Below, piece by piece: positions 8,346-17,447 of a DNA stretch of 64,000 bases (position 1 is the stretch's first letter; each line of letters opens with the position of its first letter). The notes under the pieces were generated by a model, which had not been told where the DNA came from, ran no database searches, and was given only the letters and a program-made list of their open reading frames with translations. The position numbers were made by a program, and so were the translations under genes. The stretch is from Pseudomonadota bacterium (GTDB lineage Bacteria > Myxococcota_A > UBA796 > SXON01): positions 20,097 to 84,096 of the forward strand of contig JAUXQH010000160.1 in assembly GCA_030685065.1 (NCBI GenBank), given 5' to 3'.

Positions 8346-9407
8346 TCAGCGACAGAGCCCCGCGATCGGCGCGCCGAAGAAGAGCAAGGATGTGCCGAAG
8401 TTGACCGTGCCGGGCGTCGTCGGCGGATCGAGCTTCATCGCCTTCACCTCGCGCATCGCGCACGCTCGGAGCGCCGGGAGCGCCGTGTCGTCGGTCTCCG
8501 CGCAGGCCGCCTCGATGGTACCGGACGCAGAGATCCGCGTCAGGACATGGATCGCGCCGCCCTCGCCGGGCCCGAGCTCCGCGCCGCACGTGCGGCTGAT
8601 CGCCTCGAAGGCCGCGCCGACGCCCCAGTATTGCTTGTCCCCGAGCCGCCCCATCTGCGGGCCGGGCTTCTGCATCGCTGCGAGATCGCACGCGCCGGGT
8701 GCGCCCGCCTCGACCTTCGCATCGTAGCGGGAGATGCGCCGCGACGATCCCAGCGAGGCGACCGTCGAGGTCGCGAGGACCACGGTGCCCTTCGTCTCCG
8801 CGATCCAAGCCAGCGGCTCGCGGAGCTTCTCGAGCGGGACACCGGCCTCCGCCGTGATGACCCAGACCCCCGCTTTCGGGACGATTTCGCGCTTGATGCG
8901 GTCCACGTCGGCCTCCGCGACGACGTGGCCGTCGGACGGCATGCCGACCGCGAGAAAGTACGTCCCCTTGTCCGTGACCGCCAGGACCGCCGTGGTGGCG
9001 CTCCGTACGGCCTTCGAGACCGGCGTGAGCGCGACGAGCTCCAGAAGGTCGCCCCCTTCGGTGTCGCCCCAGGTTCCCCAGAGGCGCACGGCCCCGTGCC
9101 GCGGGGCGGTGAGGGCTGCGTCGAGGTCGACGGGCGGCTCGGGGATCGATGGCTGACCGAGCACGACGGGTGCCTCGAAGCTGAGCGGCCCCGTCGCCGA
9201 AAGCAGGCAGCCGCGACCCGGCTTCTCCGCCGGATCATCACGCAGCGCATGGACGAGGTCGGCGAACGTCGCCCCCGATGGAAAGGCGCGCGCGCCCGCC
9301 GGAGGGGGGCTCGTGGCCGCTACCGGCGCGGCCTCGGCGCTCGGCGCGGACGGAGCGGAGCACCCGGCGAAGACCGCGGCGAAGAGGAGATTTCGGACTG
9401 GAGACAT
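8346..9407 (-). CDS. Lipoprotein of unknown function
   Basis: A 353-residue protein with signal peptide MSPVRNLLFAAVFAGC; lipobox FAGC, lipidated Cys16. A Pro/Ala/Ser spacer follows, then a globular part with an ExxR-like biopolymer-transport flavour (KGTYFLAVGMPSDGHVVAEADVDRIKREI), and a C-terminal region GGAIHVLTRISASGTIEAAC that resembles the AgmX/PglI-type C-terminal domain of myxobacterial proteins. That last resemblance is weak and the function is unknown. The region upstream (9408-9511) holds two copies of a G-rich 13-bp unit (around 9450-9485) but no gene. Confidence 0.65.
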   Translation of the reverse strand: MSPVRNLLFAAVFAGCSAPSAPSAEAAPVAATSPPPAGARAFPSGATFADLVHALRDDPAEKPGRGCLLSATGPLSFEAPVVLGQPSIPEPPVDLDAALTAPRHGAVRLWGTWGDTEGGDLLELVALTPVSKAVRSATTAVLAVTDKGTYFLAVGMPSDGHVVAEADVDRIKREIVPKAGVWVITAEAGVPLEKLREPLAWIAETKGTVVLATSTVASLGSSRRISRYDAKVEAGAPGACDLAAMQKPGPQMGRLGDKQYWGVGAAFEAISRTCGAELGPGEGGAIHVLTRISASGTIEAACAETDDTALPALRACAMREVKAMKLDPPTTPGTVNFGTSLLFFGAPIAGLCR

Positions 9408-9511
9408 TGGCCACCCACCAGGCTCAGTAGCATCCGTGGCCCCCGGAGGCGCGGGACGGGGGGGCGCGGGACGGGGGGGCGCGCGACGAGGGCGTGGCGC
9501 CCCGGCCCTGA

Positions 9512-12037
9512 CTATTCCCCCCGTAGAACCTCGGCCGGCCGCACCCGCAACGCGCGCGTGTTGGCCAGCACGCCGACCATGGCGGACAGGCCCGCGGTGA
9601 GCCCTACCGCCAGGAACAGCGCGAGAAAATCCGTCCGCCATCCGAGGCGCATCAGCTGCGTGACCACCGCGTAGCTCGCGACCCACGCGCCACCGGCGCC
9701 GAGCACTCCCGCCAACAGGCCGACGATCCCGTACTCGATGGCGAACAGGCCGACGACGCCGGCCCGCGTGGTGCCGAGCGTCTTGTAGAGCGCGACCTTG
9801 CGCCCCTGCCGCGCCGCGTCCGCCGCGACCCCGCTCACCAGGATGGCGATGCCCGCGAGCGCCGTGAAGGCGCCGACCGCCCGGATGCCCCAGGCCATGC
9901 GCTCGAGGAGCCCGCGCGCCTGTGTCAGGGCGGCGCGGACGCTCACCAGTGTCACGTTGGGAAAGGCGGCGGCGAGCTGGTCCTGCACGCCGGCCTCGCG
10001 CTCCGCGGGGAGCTGGGCGGTGACCAACATGCTCTGGGGCGCCGCTTCGAGCACGCCGGGCTCGGCGACGAGGAAGAAGTTCATGTTGAAGCTCTCCCAG
10101 GAAACCGTGCGCAGGCTCGTCACCGTGAAATCGATCGGCACCCCCTGGACGTCGAAGCGCAGCCGGCTGCCGACGGTGGCGCCCAGGCTCTCGGCGTACC
10201 GCTGCTCCAGGGAGAGCTCGGCGGGGACGCTGTCGGAGAACGAGGCTCCCGCGACGACCACGTTGTCGGGCGGAAGCGCCGCCATGTAGGAGAGGCGCTG
10301 CTCGCGGGTGAGCGACCAACGCTCGCCCTCGCCCCGCTCGGCCACCAGGGCCTCCACTCCCCGATCGTCTACCGAGAGCAGCCGCGCGACCACCATCGGC
10401 GCCCATCTGACTTGGGTGGCACCGGCCCCGTCGAGGAGCCGGATCACCCCTTCCCGCTGGTCGGGCCGAACGTCCACCAGGAAGGCGCTGGGCGCCTCGG
10501 CGGGGAACTCCTCCGAGATCTGCGCGAAGATCCGGCCCTCCACGAGCACCGTCGTCAACACGACGACCACGCCGATCGCGAGCGAAACCACCGCGGGTAC
10601 CAGGCCCGCCCCGGGCCGCCCCACCGAGGCGAGGCCGTGCCGCAGCCACCAGGGGCGCACCCCACGCGCGAAGCGGCCGAGCCCGCGCGCGGCGAGCGAC
10701 GCGATCACCACACCCAATCCGGCGACCGCCGCGAGACCGCCCACGAAGGCTCCCGCCACGATTGGATCCCGCGCCTGGAGCCACGCCAACCCGTACACGC
10801 CCCCACCCAACGCGAGGCCCGCGATCGCTGCGCGCAGGGGCGGATCCGGCAGCGGCTCTACATCGCGACGCAACACACGCAGAGGAGGCACGCGCGAGGC
10901 CTGATCCAGCGGCCGCGCGGCAAACAGGAGGGCCACCCCGACACCCAACACGACGCCGCGCGCGATGGCGCCGGGTTGCCAGGGCTGCACGGCCCCGGCG
11001 GGGAGCAGCCCCTCCAACACGAGGGGCGCCACGGCGAGCGCGCCCACCCCTACGATCGCGCCCACGCCGCTGCCGACGGCGGCGAGGACCGCGGTTTGGG
11101 CCAGCGCGAGCGTGCGGAGATCGCCCGTCGTGAGGCCCAGGCAGCGCTGCACCGCGAGCGCGTCGAGCCGGCGTGCCATCCAGGCGCGCGTGCTCTGGGC
11201 CACCCCCACGCCCCCCACCACGAGTGAGAGCAACGCCACGAGGCCGAGGTACGACGAGGTCCGCTCGATGCTGCGCTGGGTGGAGGGTTGGGCGTCGGAC
11301 CAGGTCTCGATCGTGGTCCACGTCGCGTCCGCGGCGGTGTCCTTCAGCCAGCCGGCAAGCGCGGCAGCACGGGCCTCGTCGGGGGCGCGGAACAGGGCCC
11401 GGTGGGTGATGCGGGCGCCGGTGGCGCCGAGGCCGGCGCGGGCGAGCCCGTCGAGGCTCATCAGCACGCGCGGCCCCGCCGACATGCCGCTCGGCAGGCG
11501 CCCGGGCTCCTTCACCACGAGGCCGCGCACGGTGAACGTGGCCCCGCCGATCCGCACCTGCGCGCCCGACGCGAGGCCCAGGCGTTCGAGCAGCGCGGGC
11601 TCCACGACCACGCCCTCGGTGTCGAGCAGGTCCGCGAGCGGACGCGCCGGCTCCAGCGTCGGGGCCCCGTAGAACGGCCACTCGCTCGATACGGCCTTGA
11701 GCTCCGCCATCAGGCTGCGGCCGGGCGCCCCCTCCGCCGAGGGCGGCACCGCCACCATCGTCAGCAGATCGACGGTGTCCGCGCGCTCGACCTCGGGGAA
11801 GGCCGTCGCGACCGCGTCGAACGAGGCCGGGATCGGCTGCGAGCTGCGCGCCGCCACATCGGCGCCCAGGAGCGGCCGGGCCTCCATGCGGATGGCGCGC
11901 GACACGCTGTCCCCGAGGCCCGCGACCAACACCACCGCGGCGACGCCGATGGCGAGCGACGCGAGGAAGGGCACGATCCGCGCGCGGGTGCCCCGGAGCT
12001 CGCGCACGATCAGCCGCACGAGCAGGCGCAGGGTCAC
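9512..12037 (-). CDS. FtsX-like ABC transporter permease (YbbP/LolC type)
   Basis: An 841-residue protein with the arrangement of large YbbP permeases: an N-terminal TM (VPFLASLAIGVAAVVLVAGL), a long periplasmic MacB-PCD-like domain, a first FtsX core (LGLVALLSLVVGGVGVAQSTRAW, residues ~270-370), further TM helices, a second periplasmic region and a second FtsX core at the C-terminus, ending ANTRALRVRPAEVLRGE. The start is a GTG whose first bases form the GTGA overlap with the stop of the upstream ATPase gene, so the two are translationally coupled. YbbAP-type exporters are thought to move hydrophobic compounds or lipids out of the inner membrane; the substrate is unproven. Confidence 0.88.
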   Translation of the reverse strand: MTLRLLVRLIVRELRGTRARIVPFLASLAIGVAAVVLVAGLGDSVSRAIRMEARPLLGADVAARSSQPIPASFDAVATAFPEVERADTVDLLTMVAVPPSAEGAPGRSLMAELKAVSSEWPFYGAPTLEPARPLADLLDTEGVVVEPALLERLGLASGAQVRIGGATFTVRGLVVKEPGRLPSGMSAGPRVLMSLDGLARAGLGATGARITHRALFRAPDEARAAALAGWLKDTAADATWTTIETWSDAQPSTQRSIERTSSYLGLVALLSLVVGGVGVAQSTRAWMARRLDALAVQRCLGLTTGDLRTLALAQTAVLAAVGSGVGAIVGVGALAVAPLVLEGLLPAGAVQPWQPGAIARGVVLGVGVALLFAARPLDQASRVPPLRVLRRDVEPLPDPPLRAAIAGLALGGGVYGLAWLQARDPIVAGAFVGGLAAVAGLGVVIASLAARGLGRFARGVRPWWLRHGLASVGRPGAGLVPAVVSLAIGVVVVLTTVLVEGRIFAQISEEFPAEAPSAFLVDVRPDQREGVIRLLDGAGATQVRWAPMVVARLLSVDDRGVEALVAERGEGERWSLTREQRLSYMAALPPDNVVVAGASFSDSVPAELSLEQRYAESLGATVGSRLRFDVQGVPIDFTVTSLRTVSWESFNMNFFLVAEPGVLEAAPQSMLVTAQLPAEREAGVQDQLAAAFPNVTLVSVRAALTQARGLLERMAWGIRAVGAFTALAGIAILVSGVAADAARQGRKVALYKTLGTTRAGVVGLFAIEYGIVGLLAGVLGAGGAWVASYAVVTQLMRLGWRTDFLALFLAVGLTAGLSAMVGVLANTRALRVRPAEVLRGE

Positions 12038-12741
12038 GGGGCGAGCCCCACCGCGCTCACGCGCTCGCGCTCGTCCGACACGATCCGGCCGTCCCGCAGG
12101 GTCAGGCGTCGGTCCGCGCGCGCGGCGATCGCGGGGTCGTGCGTGACGAGGATCAAGGTGGCCCCGCTCTTCCGACGGAGCTCGTCCATCGTCTCGAGCA
12201 CGCGGGCGCCGGTGGCGCCGTCGAGGTTTCCGGTCGGTTCGTCGGCGAGGAGGATGCGCGGCGACGCGGCGAACGCCCGAGCGACGGCGACCCGCTGCTG
12301 CTCGCCGCCGGAGAGCTGACGCGGGTAGTGGTGGCCGCGCTTTCCGAGCCCGACGGCTTCGAGGAGCACATCCGCCGTGCCGACGGGATCCGCCGCGTCG
12401 AGCAGCTCGAGCGGAAATTGCACGTTCTCGCGCGCGGTGAAGTGGTCGAGGAGCTGGAACGACTGGAACACGAACCCCAGCGCGCCGCGGCGCCAACGTG
12501 CCAGCTCGTCCTCCGAGCGCGTGTGGAGGGGCTCGCCGTCCACCCACACCTCTCCCGTCGTGGGGCGGTCGAGCCCCGCGAGCAGCGCCAGGAGCGTGCT
12601 CTTGCCAGATCCGCTCGGGCCGATGATGGCGACCAGCTCGCCACGCTCGATCTCGAGGCTCACCGCGTCGAGCACGGTGATGTCGGCGTCCCCGGAGCGG
12701 AAGCGTCGGGACACGTTTCGGAGCGAGATGGCCGGCGACAA
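12034..12741 (-). CDS. ABC transporter ATP-binding protein (YbbA/LolD type)
   Basis: The 235-residue ATPase has all core motifs: Walker A GPSGSGKS (41-48), Q-loop FVFQSFQLL, signature LSGGEQQR, Walker B ILLADEPTGNLD and the H-loop VTHD. LDRPTTGEVWVDGE and DEPTGNLD are characteristic of the MacB/LolD/YbbA group. It overlaps the permease gene by 4 bp and lies back to back with the tesA-like gene at 12823, the same arrangement as ybbA-ybbP and tesA in Escherichia coli. It energises the permease from the cytoplasmic side. Confidence 0.92.
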   Translation of the reverse strand: MSPAISLRNVSRRFRSGDADITVLDAVSLEIERGELVAIIGPSGSGKSTLLALLAGLDRPTTGEVWVDGEPLHTRSEDELARWRRGALGFVFQSFQLLDHFTARENVQFPLELLDAADPVGTADVLLEAVGLGKRGHHYPRQLSGGEQQRVAVARAFAASPRILLADEPTGNLDGATGARVLETMDELRRKSGATLILVTHDPAIAARADRRLTLRDGRIVSDERERVSAVGLAP

Positions 12742-12810
12742 TGGAGGTACCTCGAGCGCGAAGGGCGTCCGTCCCTAACCCGCAGGGCCGGCCGCCCCCG
12801 GACCACCGGG

Positions 12811-12816
12811 GTAGAA
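12811..12816 (+). promoter_or_regulatory. Candidate -10 element of a leaderless tesA-like transcript
   Basis: GTAGAA lies 6 nt before the ATG at 12823 and no Shine-Dalgarno sequence is present. The next gene (13524) has nearly the same sequence, TTAGAA, at the same distance, and both continue into CGCGCATG. Confidence 0.4.
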
Positions 12817-12822
12817 CCGCGC

Positions 12823-13515
12823 ATGCGTACCCTCCTCGCGCTCTGGCTCCTCGGATGCGGCGCCGCTCCCACTCCGGTCGCCGCGCCCTCGCCGTCCACG
12901 GCGCCCGCGGCGCCCCCCCTGGCCGACACCGTCCCCCGGTCCGCCGGCCCCCGCGTCGTGTTCCTCGGGGACAGCCTCACTGCCGGCCTCGGCCTCTCGG
13001 TCGATCAGGCGTTCCCGGCCCGCGCGGGCAAGGCCCTCGCCGAGCGCGGGCTCCCGGTGCAGGTGGTGAACGCGGGCGTCAGCGGCGACACCAGCGCGGG
13101 CGGGCTCCGCCGCCTCGATTGGATCCTCTCCCAGAAGCCGGACGTCCTCGTCCTCGCGCTCGGGGCCAACGACATGTTGCGGGGCCTGCCGCCCGCCGAC
13201 TGCGAGGCGAACCTGCGCGCCATCGTCACGACGGCGAAGGCCGCGGGGGTCGACGTGCTCCTGCTCGGGATGAAGGCCAACCCCACGCTCGGAAGCGACT
13301 ACGTGACCCGGTTCGACGCGATCTACCCGACGCTCGCCGCCGAGCTCGGCGTGGGGTTGGTCCCGTTCTTCCTCGACGGCGTCGCCGGCAATTCCTCGCT
13401 CAACCAGCCCGACGGCCTTCATCCGACGGCGGCCGGCCAGGACCACGTCACGGCGCTGATCCTGCCGGCGCTCGAGCCGCTCGTGCGGGCGCGCGCGGCG
13501 TCCTCGGGCGGTTAG
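12823..13515 (+). CDS. tesA: TesA-like SGNH/GDSL esterase, lipoprotein
   Basis: The 230-residue precursor has signal peptide MRTLLALWLLGC with lipobox LLGC. It is a clear SGNH hydrolase: block I FLGDSLTAGLGL (Ser51 nucleophile), block II NAGVSGDTSAGG, block III LALGANDMLRG (Asn116) and block V DGLHPTAAGQ (Asp197, His200). This pattern matches thioesterase I/protease I/lysophospholipase L1 (TesA), which hydrolyses acyl esters and thioesters in the periplasm. Here the protein seems to be lipid-anchored rather than soluble. The gene is divergent from the YbbAP-like exporter, a conserved pairing. Confidence 0.88.
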   Translation: MRTLLALWLLGCGAAPTPVAAPSPSTAPAAPPLADTVPRSAGPRVVFLGDSLTAGLGLSVDQAFPARAGKALAERGLPVQVVNAGVSGDTSAGGLRRLDWILSQKPDVLVLALGANDMLRGLPPADCEANLRAIVTTAKAAGVDVLLLGMKANPTLGSDYVTRFDAIYPTLAAELGVGLVPFFLDGVAGNSSLNQPDGLHPTAAGQDHVTALILPALEPLVRARAASSGG

Positions 13516-13517
13516 AA
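13512..13517 (+). promoter_or_regulatory. Candidate -10 element of a leaderless asd transcript
   Basis: TTAGAA is 6 nt before the ATG at 13524 and overlaps the stop codon of the tesA-like gene. No ribosome-binding sequence lies between. Confidence 0.4.
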
Positions 13518-13523
13518 ACGCGC

Positions 13524-14594
13524 ATGACATCGCGCATCACCCCTCAGCGCATCGCCGAAGAACGGATCGCGGTCGGCGTGCTCGGCGCCACCGGAATGGT
13601 CGGCCAGCGGTTCGTCGAGCTCCTCGACCGTCACCCCCTGTTCCAGGTCGCCGAGCTGGCCGCCTCCGACCGCTCCGTCGGCAAGCGCTATGGCGACGCC
13701 GCGCCCTGGCGCCTCGACAGCGAGCCCTTGTTGCAAGACCGCGTGGTCGTCGCCTGTGACCCCGCCGCCGTCCGCTCCCGCGTGGTCTTCTCCGCGCTGG
13801 ACAAGGGCGCCGCGCAGAGCATCGAGGCCGCCTTCCGCGACGCGGGCCACCTCGTCATCTCGAACGCCGGCGCCTGGCGGATGGACGAAGCCGTGCCGCT
13901 CCTCATCCCCGAGGTCAACCCCGGCCACCTCGATCTGATCCGCGGCCGGCGCGGCGCCATCGTCACGAACCCCAATTGTACGTGCATCCCGCTGGTGGTC
14001 GCCCTCGCGCCCCTCCACCGCGCCTTCGGCGTCGAGGCCGTCACGTGCGCCAGCTACCAGGCGGTGTCGGGCGCGGGCTACCCCGGCGAGAGCGCGTGGG
14101 ACATGCTCGGCAACGTGCATCCCCACCCGGGCGACGAGGAGGAGAAGGTCGCGGAGGAGCCCAAGAAGATCCTCGGCACGCTGTTCGGCGAGGGGTCGGG
14201 TGGCACCATCGAGCGCGCGTCCTTCCCCATCTCGGCCCGATGCGTCCGCGTCCCCGTGGTGGACGGTCACCTCATCGCGGCGCAGATCCGCTTGGCCGGT
14301 GATCCGTCGCCCGAGGACGTCAAGGCCTGCCTCCGCGACTTCCAGGCGCCCCACGTCCTGCCATCCTCGCCCCGCCCGCTCATCCGCATCGCCGAGCGTC
14401 GCGACCGCCCGACGCCGCGCACGGACGCCATGGCGGGCAACGGCATGGCCATCACCGTCGGGCGGATCGAGCGGTGCGAGGTCATGGGGGTCAAGCTCTT
14501 CGCGCTCGCGCACAACGCGATCCGCGGGGCGGCCGGCGGCGCGATCGCGAACGCGGAGCTCCTGCATCATCTGGGGTTGATCGAGGCGGGCTGA
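13524..14594 (+). CDS. asd: Aspartate-semialdehyde dehydrogenase, archaeal/fungal type
   Basis: The 356-residue enzyme has the NADP-binding loop GATGMVGQ (21-28), the catalytic Cys152 in TNPNCTCIP, SYQAVSGAGYPG, and the catalytic His249 in RVPVVDGH. These patterns fit the second (archaeal/fungal) ASADH subtype rather than the classical E. coli subtype. It reduces beta-aspartyl phosphate to aspartate semialdehyde for Lys, Thr, Met and diaminopimelate synthesis in the cytoplasm. The start is only 8 bp after the tesA-like stop. Confidence 0.92.
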   Translation: MTSRITPQRIAEERIAVGVLGATGMVGQRFVELLDRHPLFQVAELAASDRSVGKRYGDAAPWRLDSEPLLQDRVVVACDPAAVRSRVVFSALDKGAAQSIEAAFRDAGHLVISNAGAWRMDEAVPLLIPEVNPGHLDLIRGRRGAIVTNPNCTCIPLVVALAPLHRAFGVEAVTCASYQAVSGAGYPGESAWDMLGNVHPHPGDEEEKVAEEPKKILGTLFGEGSGGTIERASFPISARCVRVPVVDGHLIAAQIRLAGDPSPEDVKACLRDFQAPHVLPSSPRPLIRIAERRDRPTPRTDAMAGNGMAITVGRIERCEVMGVKLFALAHNAIRGAAGGAIANAELLHHLGLIEAG

Positions 14595-14648
14595 TCGAGG
14601 GGGGCCGCGGAATCGTGACCCCGCCCCCCACGTGCCTACCTTCCGCGC

Positions 14649-14876
14649 ATGCCCAGCTCCCCTCCCCGCTGGAACTGGTCCCCCGACGAGGTGCTCGCGG
14701 GCAGCATCACCGCGCTGCTGGTGCTCCTGTTGGCCGTCGTGACCGTGTTCGGCCGCGCCCTGGTCCCCGACGCGCCGCTCGGCACCACGACCGCCATCCT
14801 GACCGTCCTCCTGCTCGCCGGAGCCCTGGGCCTCCTCACGCTCATGGTGGCCGGGCGGATGGTGGGGCCGCGGTAG
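14649..14876 (+). CDS. Small two-helix membrane protein
   Basis: A 75-residue peptide with two hydrophobic segments (ITALLVLLLAVVTVFGRAL and ILTVLLLAGALGLLTLMVAG) and a short polar N-terminus. No family is recognised. It follows asd in the same direction by 54 bp. A TACCTT hexamer lies 6 nt before the ATG, in line with the leaderless pattern of its neighbours. Inner-membrane location is inferred. Confidence 0.55.
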   Translation: MPSSPPRWNWSPDEVLAGSITALLVLLLAVVTVFGRALVPDAPLGTTTAILTVLLLAGALGLLTLMVAGRMVGPR

Positions 14877-15053
14877 GACGCGGGCGCGCGACCGGGGGAC
14901 GATCACCCCATTGACGCGCCAAGGCCCCCGGGCCGCCGCGCCTCCCGATTCTCCGCGCCGCACCCCCCGTCCGACGGAGCCGACACCGTAGCCGCGGCCA
15001 CCCGGCGTGCTATAGCCCCGGGCCCCGCTCGATCCCCCGATCTCCCCCGACAG

Positions 15054-15102
15054 CCCCCACAGCGATCCCCCACAGCGATCCCCCAGAGCGATCCCCAGAG
15101 CG
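15054..15102 (+). repeat. 13-bp tandem repeat in the leader of the topoisomerase operon
   Basis: Nearly four copies of CCCCCACAGCGAT (variants with AGAGCGAT) lie directly before the start at 15108, where a ribosome-binding site would be expected. The preceding gap from 14877 holds a TATAGC hexamer at 15011-15016 that could be a -10 element, which would place the repeats in the 5' untranslated region. Confidence 0.75.
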
Positions 15103-15107
15103 CGCGA

Positions 15108-17447
15108 ATGGACACCACCTCCACCCCGACGCCGCTGCGCGAAGCCGCGCGCCGCCGGTACCTGAACTACGCGGTCTCGGTCATCACCTCGCGCGCGTTG
15201 CCCGACGTGCGCGATGGGTTGAAGCCCGTTCAACGTCGCATCCTCTATGCGATGTTCCACAACCTCCACCTCACGCCGGAAGCCCGGTACAAGAAGTGCG
15301 CGGCCATCGTCGGAGAGGTGCTCGGCAAGTACCATCCGCACGGCGACAGCTCGGTGTACGAGGCGCTGGTGCGCATGGCGCAGGACTTCTCGCTCCTGCA
15401 CCCGCTGGTGGACGGGCAGGGAAACTTCGGCAGCATCGACGGGGACAACGCGGCGGCCTACCGCTACACCGAGGCTCGGCTCACGCCCATCGCGATGGAG
15501 CTCCTCACCGAGATCAAGCAGAAGACCGTCGGCTTCCGCCCCAACTTCGACGGCCAGCACTTCGAGCCCATCGTCATGCCGGCGCAATTCCCGCACCTGC
15601 TGGTGAACGGCACGGAGGGCATCGCCGTCGGCATGGCCACGCGCATCCCGCCGCACAACCTGCGCGAAATCATCGACGCGTGCCTCGTGCTCATCGCCAA
15701 GCCCGACGCGACCGTCCTGGAGCTCTGCAAGAAGGTCCGCGCGCCCGACTTTCCCACCGGCGGCGAGATCGTGTCCGGCGCCGACGAGATCCGGCAGGTC
15801 TACGAGGACGGGCAGGGGCCGATCCGCGTGCGCGGCACGTGGGAAACGGAGCAGAAGGGCCGCAAGCACTTCGCCATCATCACGAGCGTGCCGTACGCCG
15901 TCGTCAAGGCCCAGCTGGTCGAGAAGATCGGCGAGATCATCCGCGAGAAGAAGTGTCCGCAGCTGGTGGACGTGCGGGACGAGTCGACGACCGACGTGCG
16001 CGTCGTCCTCGAGCTGCGCGCCCCGGAGGACGCCCCGGCCGCCATGGCGTTCCTCTACAAACACACCGCGTTCCAGACGCAGTTCAACGTCAACCTGACG
16101 TGCCTCGTCCCGACGGACAACCCCGAGGTCGGCGCGCCCCGCCGCCTGAACCTCAAGGAGATCCTCGAGGAGTGGCTCAAGTTCCGCCACATCACGGTGC
16201 GGAAGCGGCTCGACTTCGAGCTGTCCCAGCTCCGCGAGCGCATCCACGTGCTCGAGGGCTTCGCCAAGGTCTTCGACATCCTGGACGAGTGCATCCGCAT
16301 CATCCGGGCGAGCGAGGGCAAGCGGGACGCGGCGGAGAAGCTGATGGATCGCTTCGGGCTGGATGACCTCCAGGCGGACGCGATCCTCGAGCTCAAGCTG
16401 TACCGGCTCGCGCGCCTCGAGATCAACCTCATCCGGGAGGAGCTCGCCGAGAAGGGCGCCGCCGCCGAGCGGATCGAGTCCGTGCTCGCCAGCAGCGAGG
16501 CGCTCTGGAGCGTCGTGGAGCGGGAGCTCCAGGACATCCGCAAGCAGCACGGCCAGGCGCGCCGCACCGCCCTCGCGTCGGACGCCCCGGCGATCACGTA
16601 CGACGAGCAGAGCTACATCGTCGCGGAGGACACCATCGTGGTCGTGACGCGCGGCGGTTGGATCAAGCGCCAGGGCACGGTCACGGGCATCGAGAAGGTG
16701 CGCGTCCGCGAGGGGGACAGCATCGGGTGGATCTTCCGGGCCACCACGGTCTCGACCGTCACCCTGCTCTCGAACCAGGGCACCGCCTACGTCCTCCGGG
16801 TCGACGCGATCACCCCCACCACGGGCCACGGCGAGCCGGTCCAGCGGCACTTCACGTTTGCGGACAACGAGCAGATCATCGGCGTGATCAGCAACGATCC
16901 GCGCAACCTCCCCGCTGTCCCCCCTGACCTGGTGGCCAACGCCACGGACGAGGCCCCCGCGCCCCCCCACATCGTCGCGATGAGCCGCCAGGGTCGCATC
17001 GTGCGTACGCCGCTCGCGTTGCACGCCGAGCAGTCGAACAAGAACGGCCGCCGCTACATGCGCCTCGAAGAAGAGGGCGGGGACGAGGTCGTGGCCGCCT
17101 ACGCCTCCGGCGGCAACGAGGACGTCTGCGTCGCGTCGTTCGAGGGCAGCCTGCTCTGCTTCCCCGTCTGGGACGTGACCGTGATCCGCGCCGCGGGCAA
17201 GGGCGTCATCGGCATCAAGCTGAAGGAGACCGATCGCGTGTTCGCCTGGGAGCTCACGCTCGATGTCAACGCCGGCCCCAACCTCGTGACCGCGCTCGGC
17301 CGCGACGAGGTGGTGCGTCCGAGCAAGTTCAACGGCCCGCGCGCCGGCAAGGGGCACGCGGTGTTCCGCCGCGGGCACTTCGCCCTGTGGAAGCGGATCC
17401 CCGAGGTTCGGCTCGGGACCCCACGCGTCACCGAGGGAGAGGCGTAG
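15108..17447 (+). CDS. parC: Type IIA topoisomerase subunit A (ParC/GyrA family)
   Basis: The 779-residue protein has the subunit A core: RRRYLNYAVSVITSRALPDV, the quinolone-determining region KYHPHGDSSVYEALV (Ser81, Glu85) and the DNA-cleaving Tyr120 in AAYRYTEARL. The C-terminal 280 residues form a beta-pinwheel-like domain. I do not find a GyrA box (QRRGGKG-like), which favours topoisomerase IV or a divergent gyrase. It cuts and rejoins DNA for decatenation or supercoil control together with the B subunit encoded immediately downstream. Ser81 and Glu85 are the drug-sensitive forms in known families. The parC symbol is tentative. Confidence 0.9.
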   Translation: MDTTSTPTPLREAARRRYLNYAVSVITSRALPDVRDGLKPVQRRILYAMFHNLHLTPEARYKKCAAIVGEVLGKYHPHGDSSVYEALVRMAQDFSLLHPLVDGQGNFGSIDGDNAAAYRYTEARLTPIAMELLTEIKQKTVGFRPNFDGQHFEPIVMPAQFPHLLVNGTEGIAVGMATRIPPHNLREIIDACLVLIAKPDATVLELCKKVRAPDFPTGGEIVSGADEIRQVYEDGQGPIRVRGTWETEQKGRKHFAIITSVPYAVVKAQLVEKIGEIIREKKCPQLVDVRDESTTDVRVVLELRAPEDAPAAMAFLYKHTAFQTQFNVNLTCLVPTDNPEVGAPRRLNLKEILEEWLKFRHITVRKRLDFELSQLRERIHVLEGFAKVFDILDECIRIIRASEGKRDAAEKLMDRFGLDDLQADAILELKLYRLARLEINLIREELAEKGAAAERIESVLASSEALWSVVERELQDIRKQHGQARRTALASDAPAITYDEQSYIVAEDTIVVVTRGGWIKRQGTVTGIEKVRVREGDSIGWIFRATTVSTVTLLSNQGTAYVLRVDAITPTTGHGEPVQRHFTFADNEQIIGVISNDPRNLPAVPPDLVANATDEAPAPPHIVAMSRQGRIVRTPLALHAEQSNKNGRRYMRLEEEGGDEVVAAYASGGNEDVCVASFEGSLLCFPVWDVTVIRAAGKGVIGIKLKETDRVFAWELTLDVNAGPNLVTALGRDEVVRPSKFNGPRAGKGHAVFRRGHFALWKRIPEVRLGTPRVTEGEA

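Noticed and set aside
8136..8404. Frameshifted lipoprotein gene
   Set aside because: The two overlapping frames could be joined by one indel, but without a homologue this cannot be told from chance, so only a low-confidence mini-gene is listed.
13512..17378. Very long open frame on the minus strand opposite asd and the topoisomerase A gene
   Set aside because: High GC makes long antisense frames common. Its translation is Arg/His/Asp/Val-rich with no motif, and the plus strand holds two well-known enzymes.
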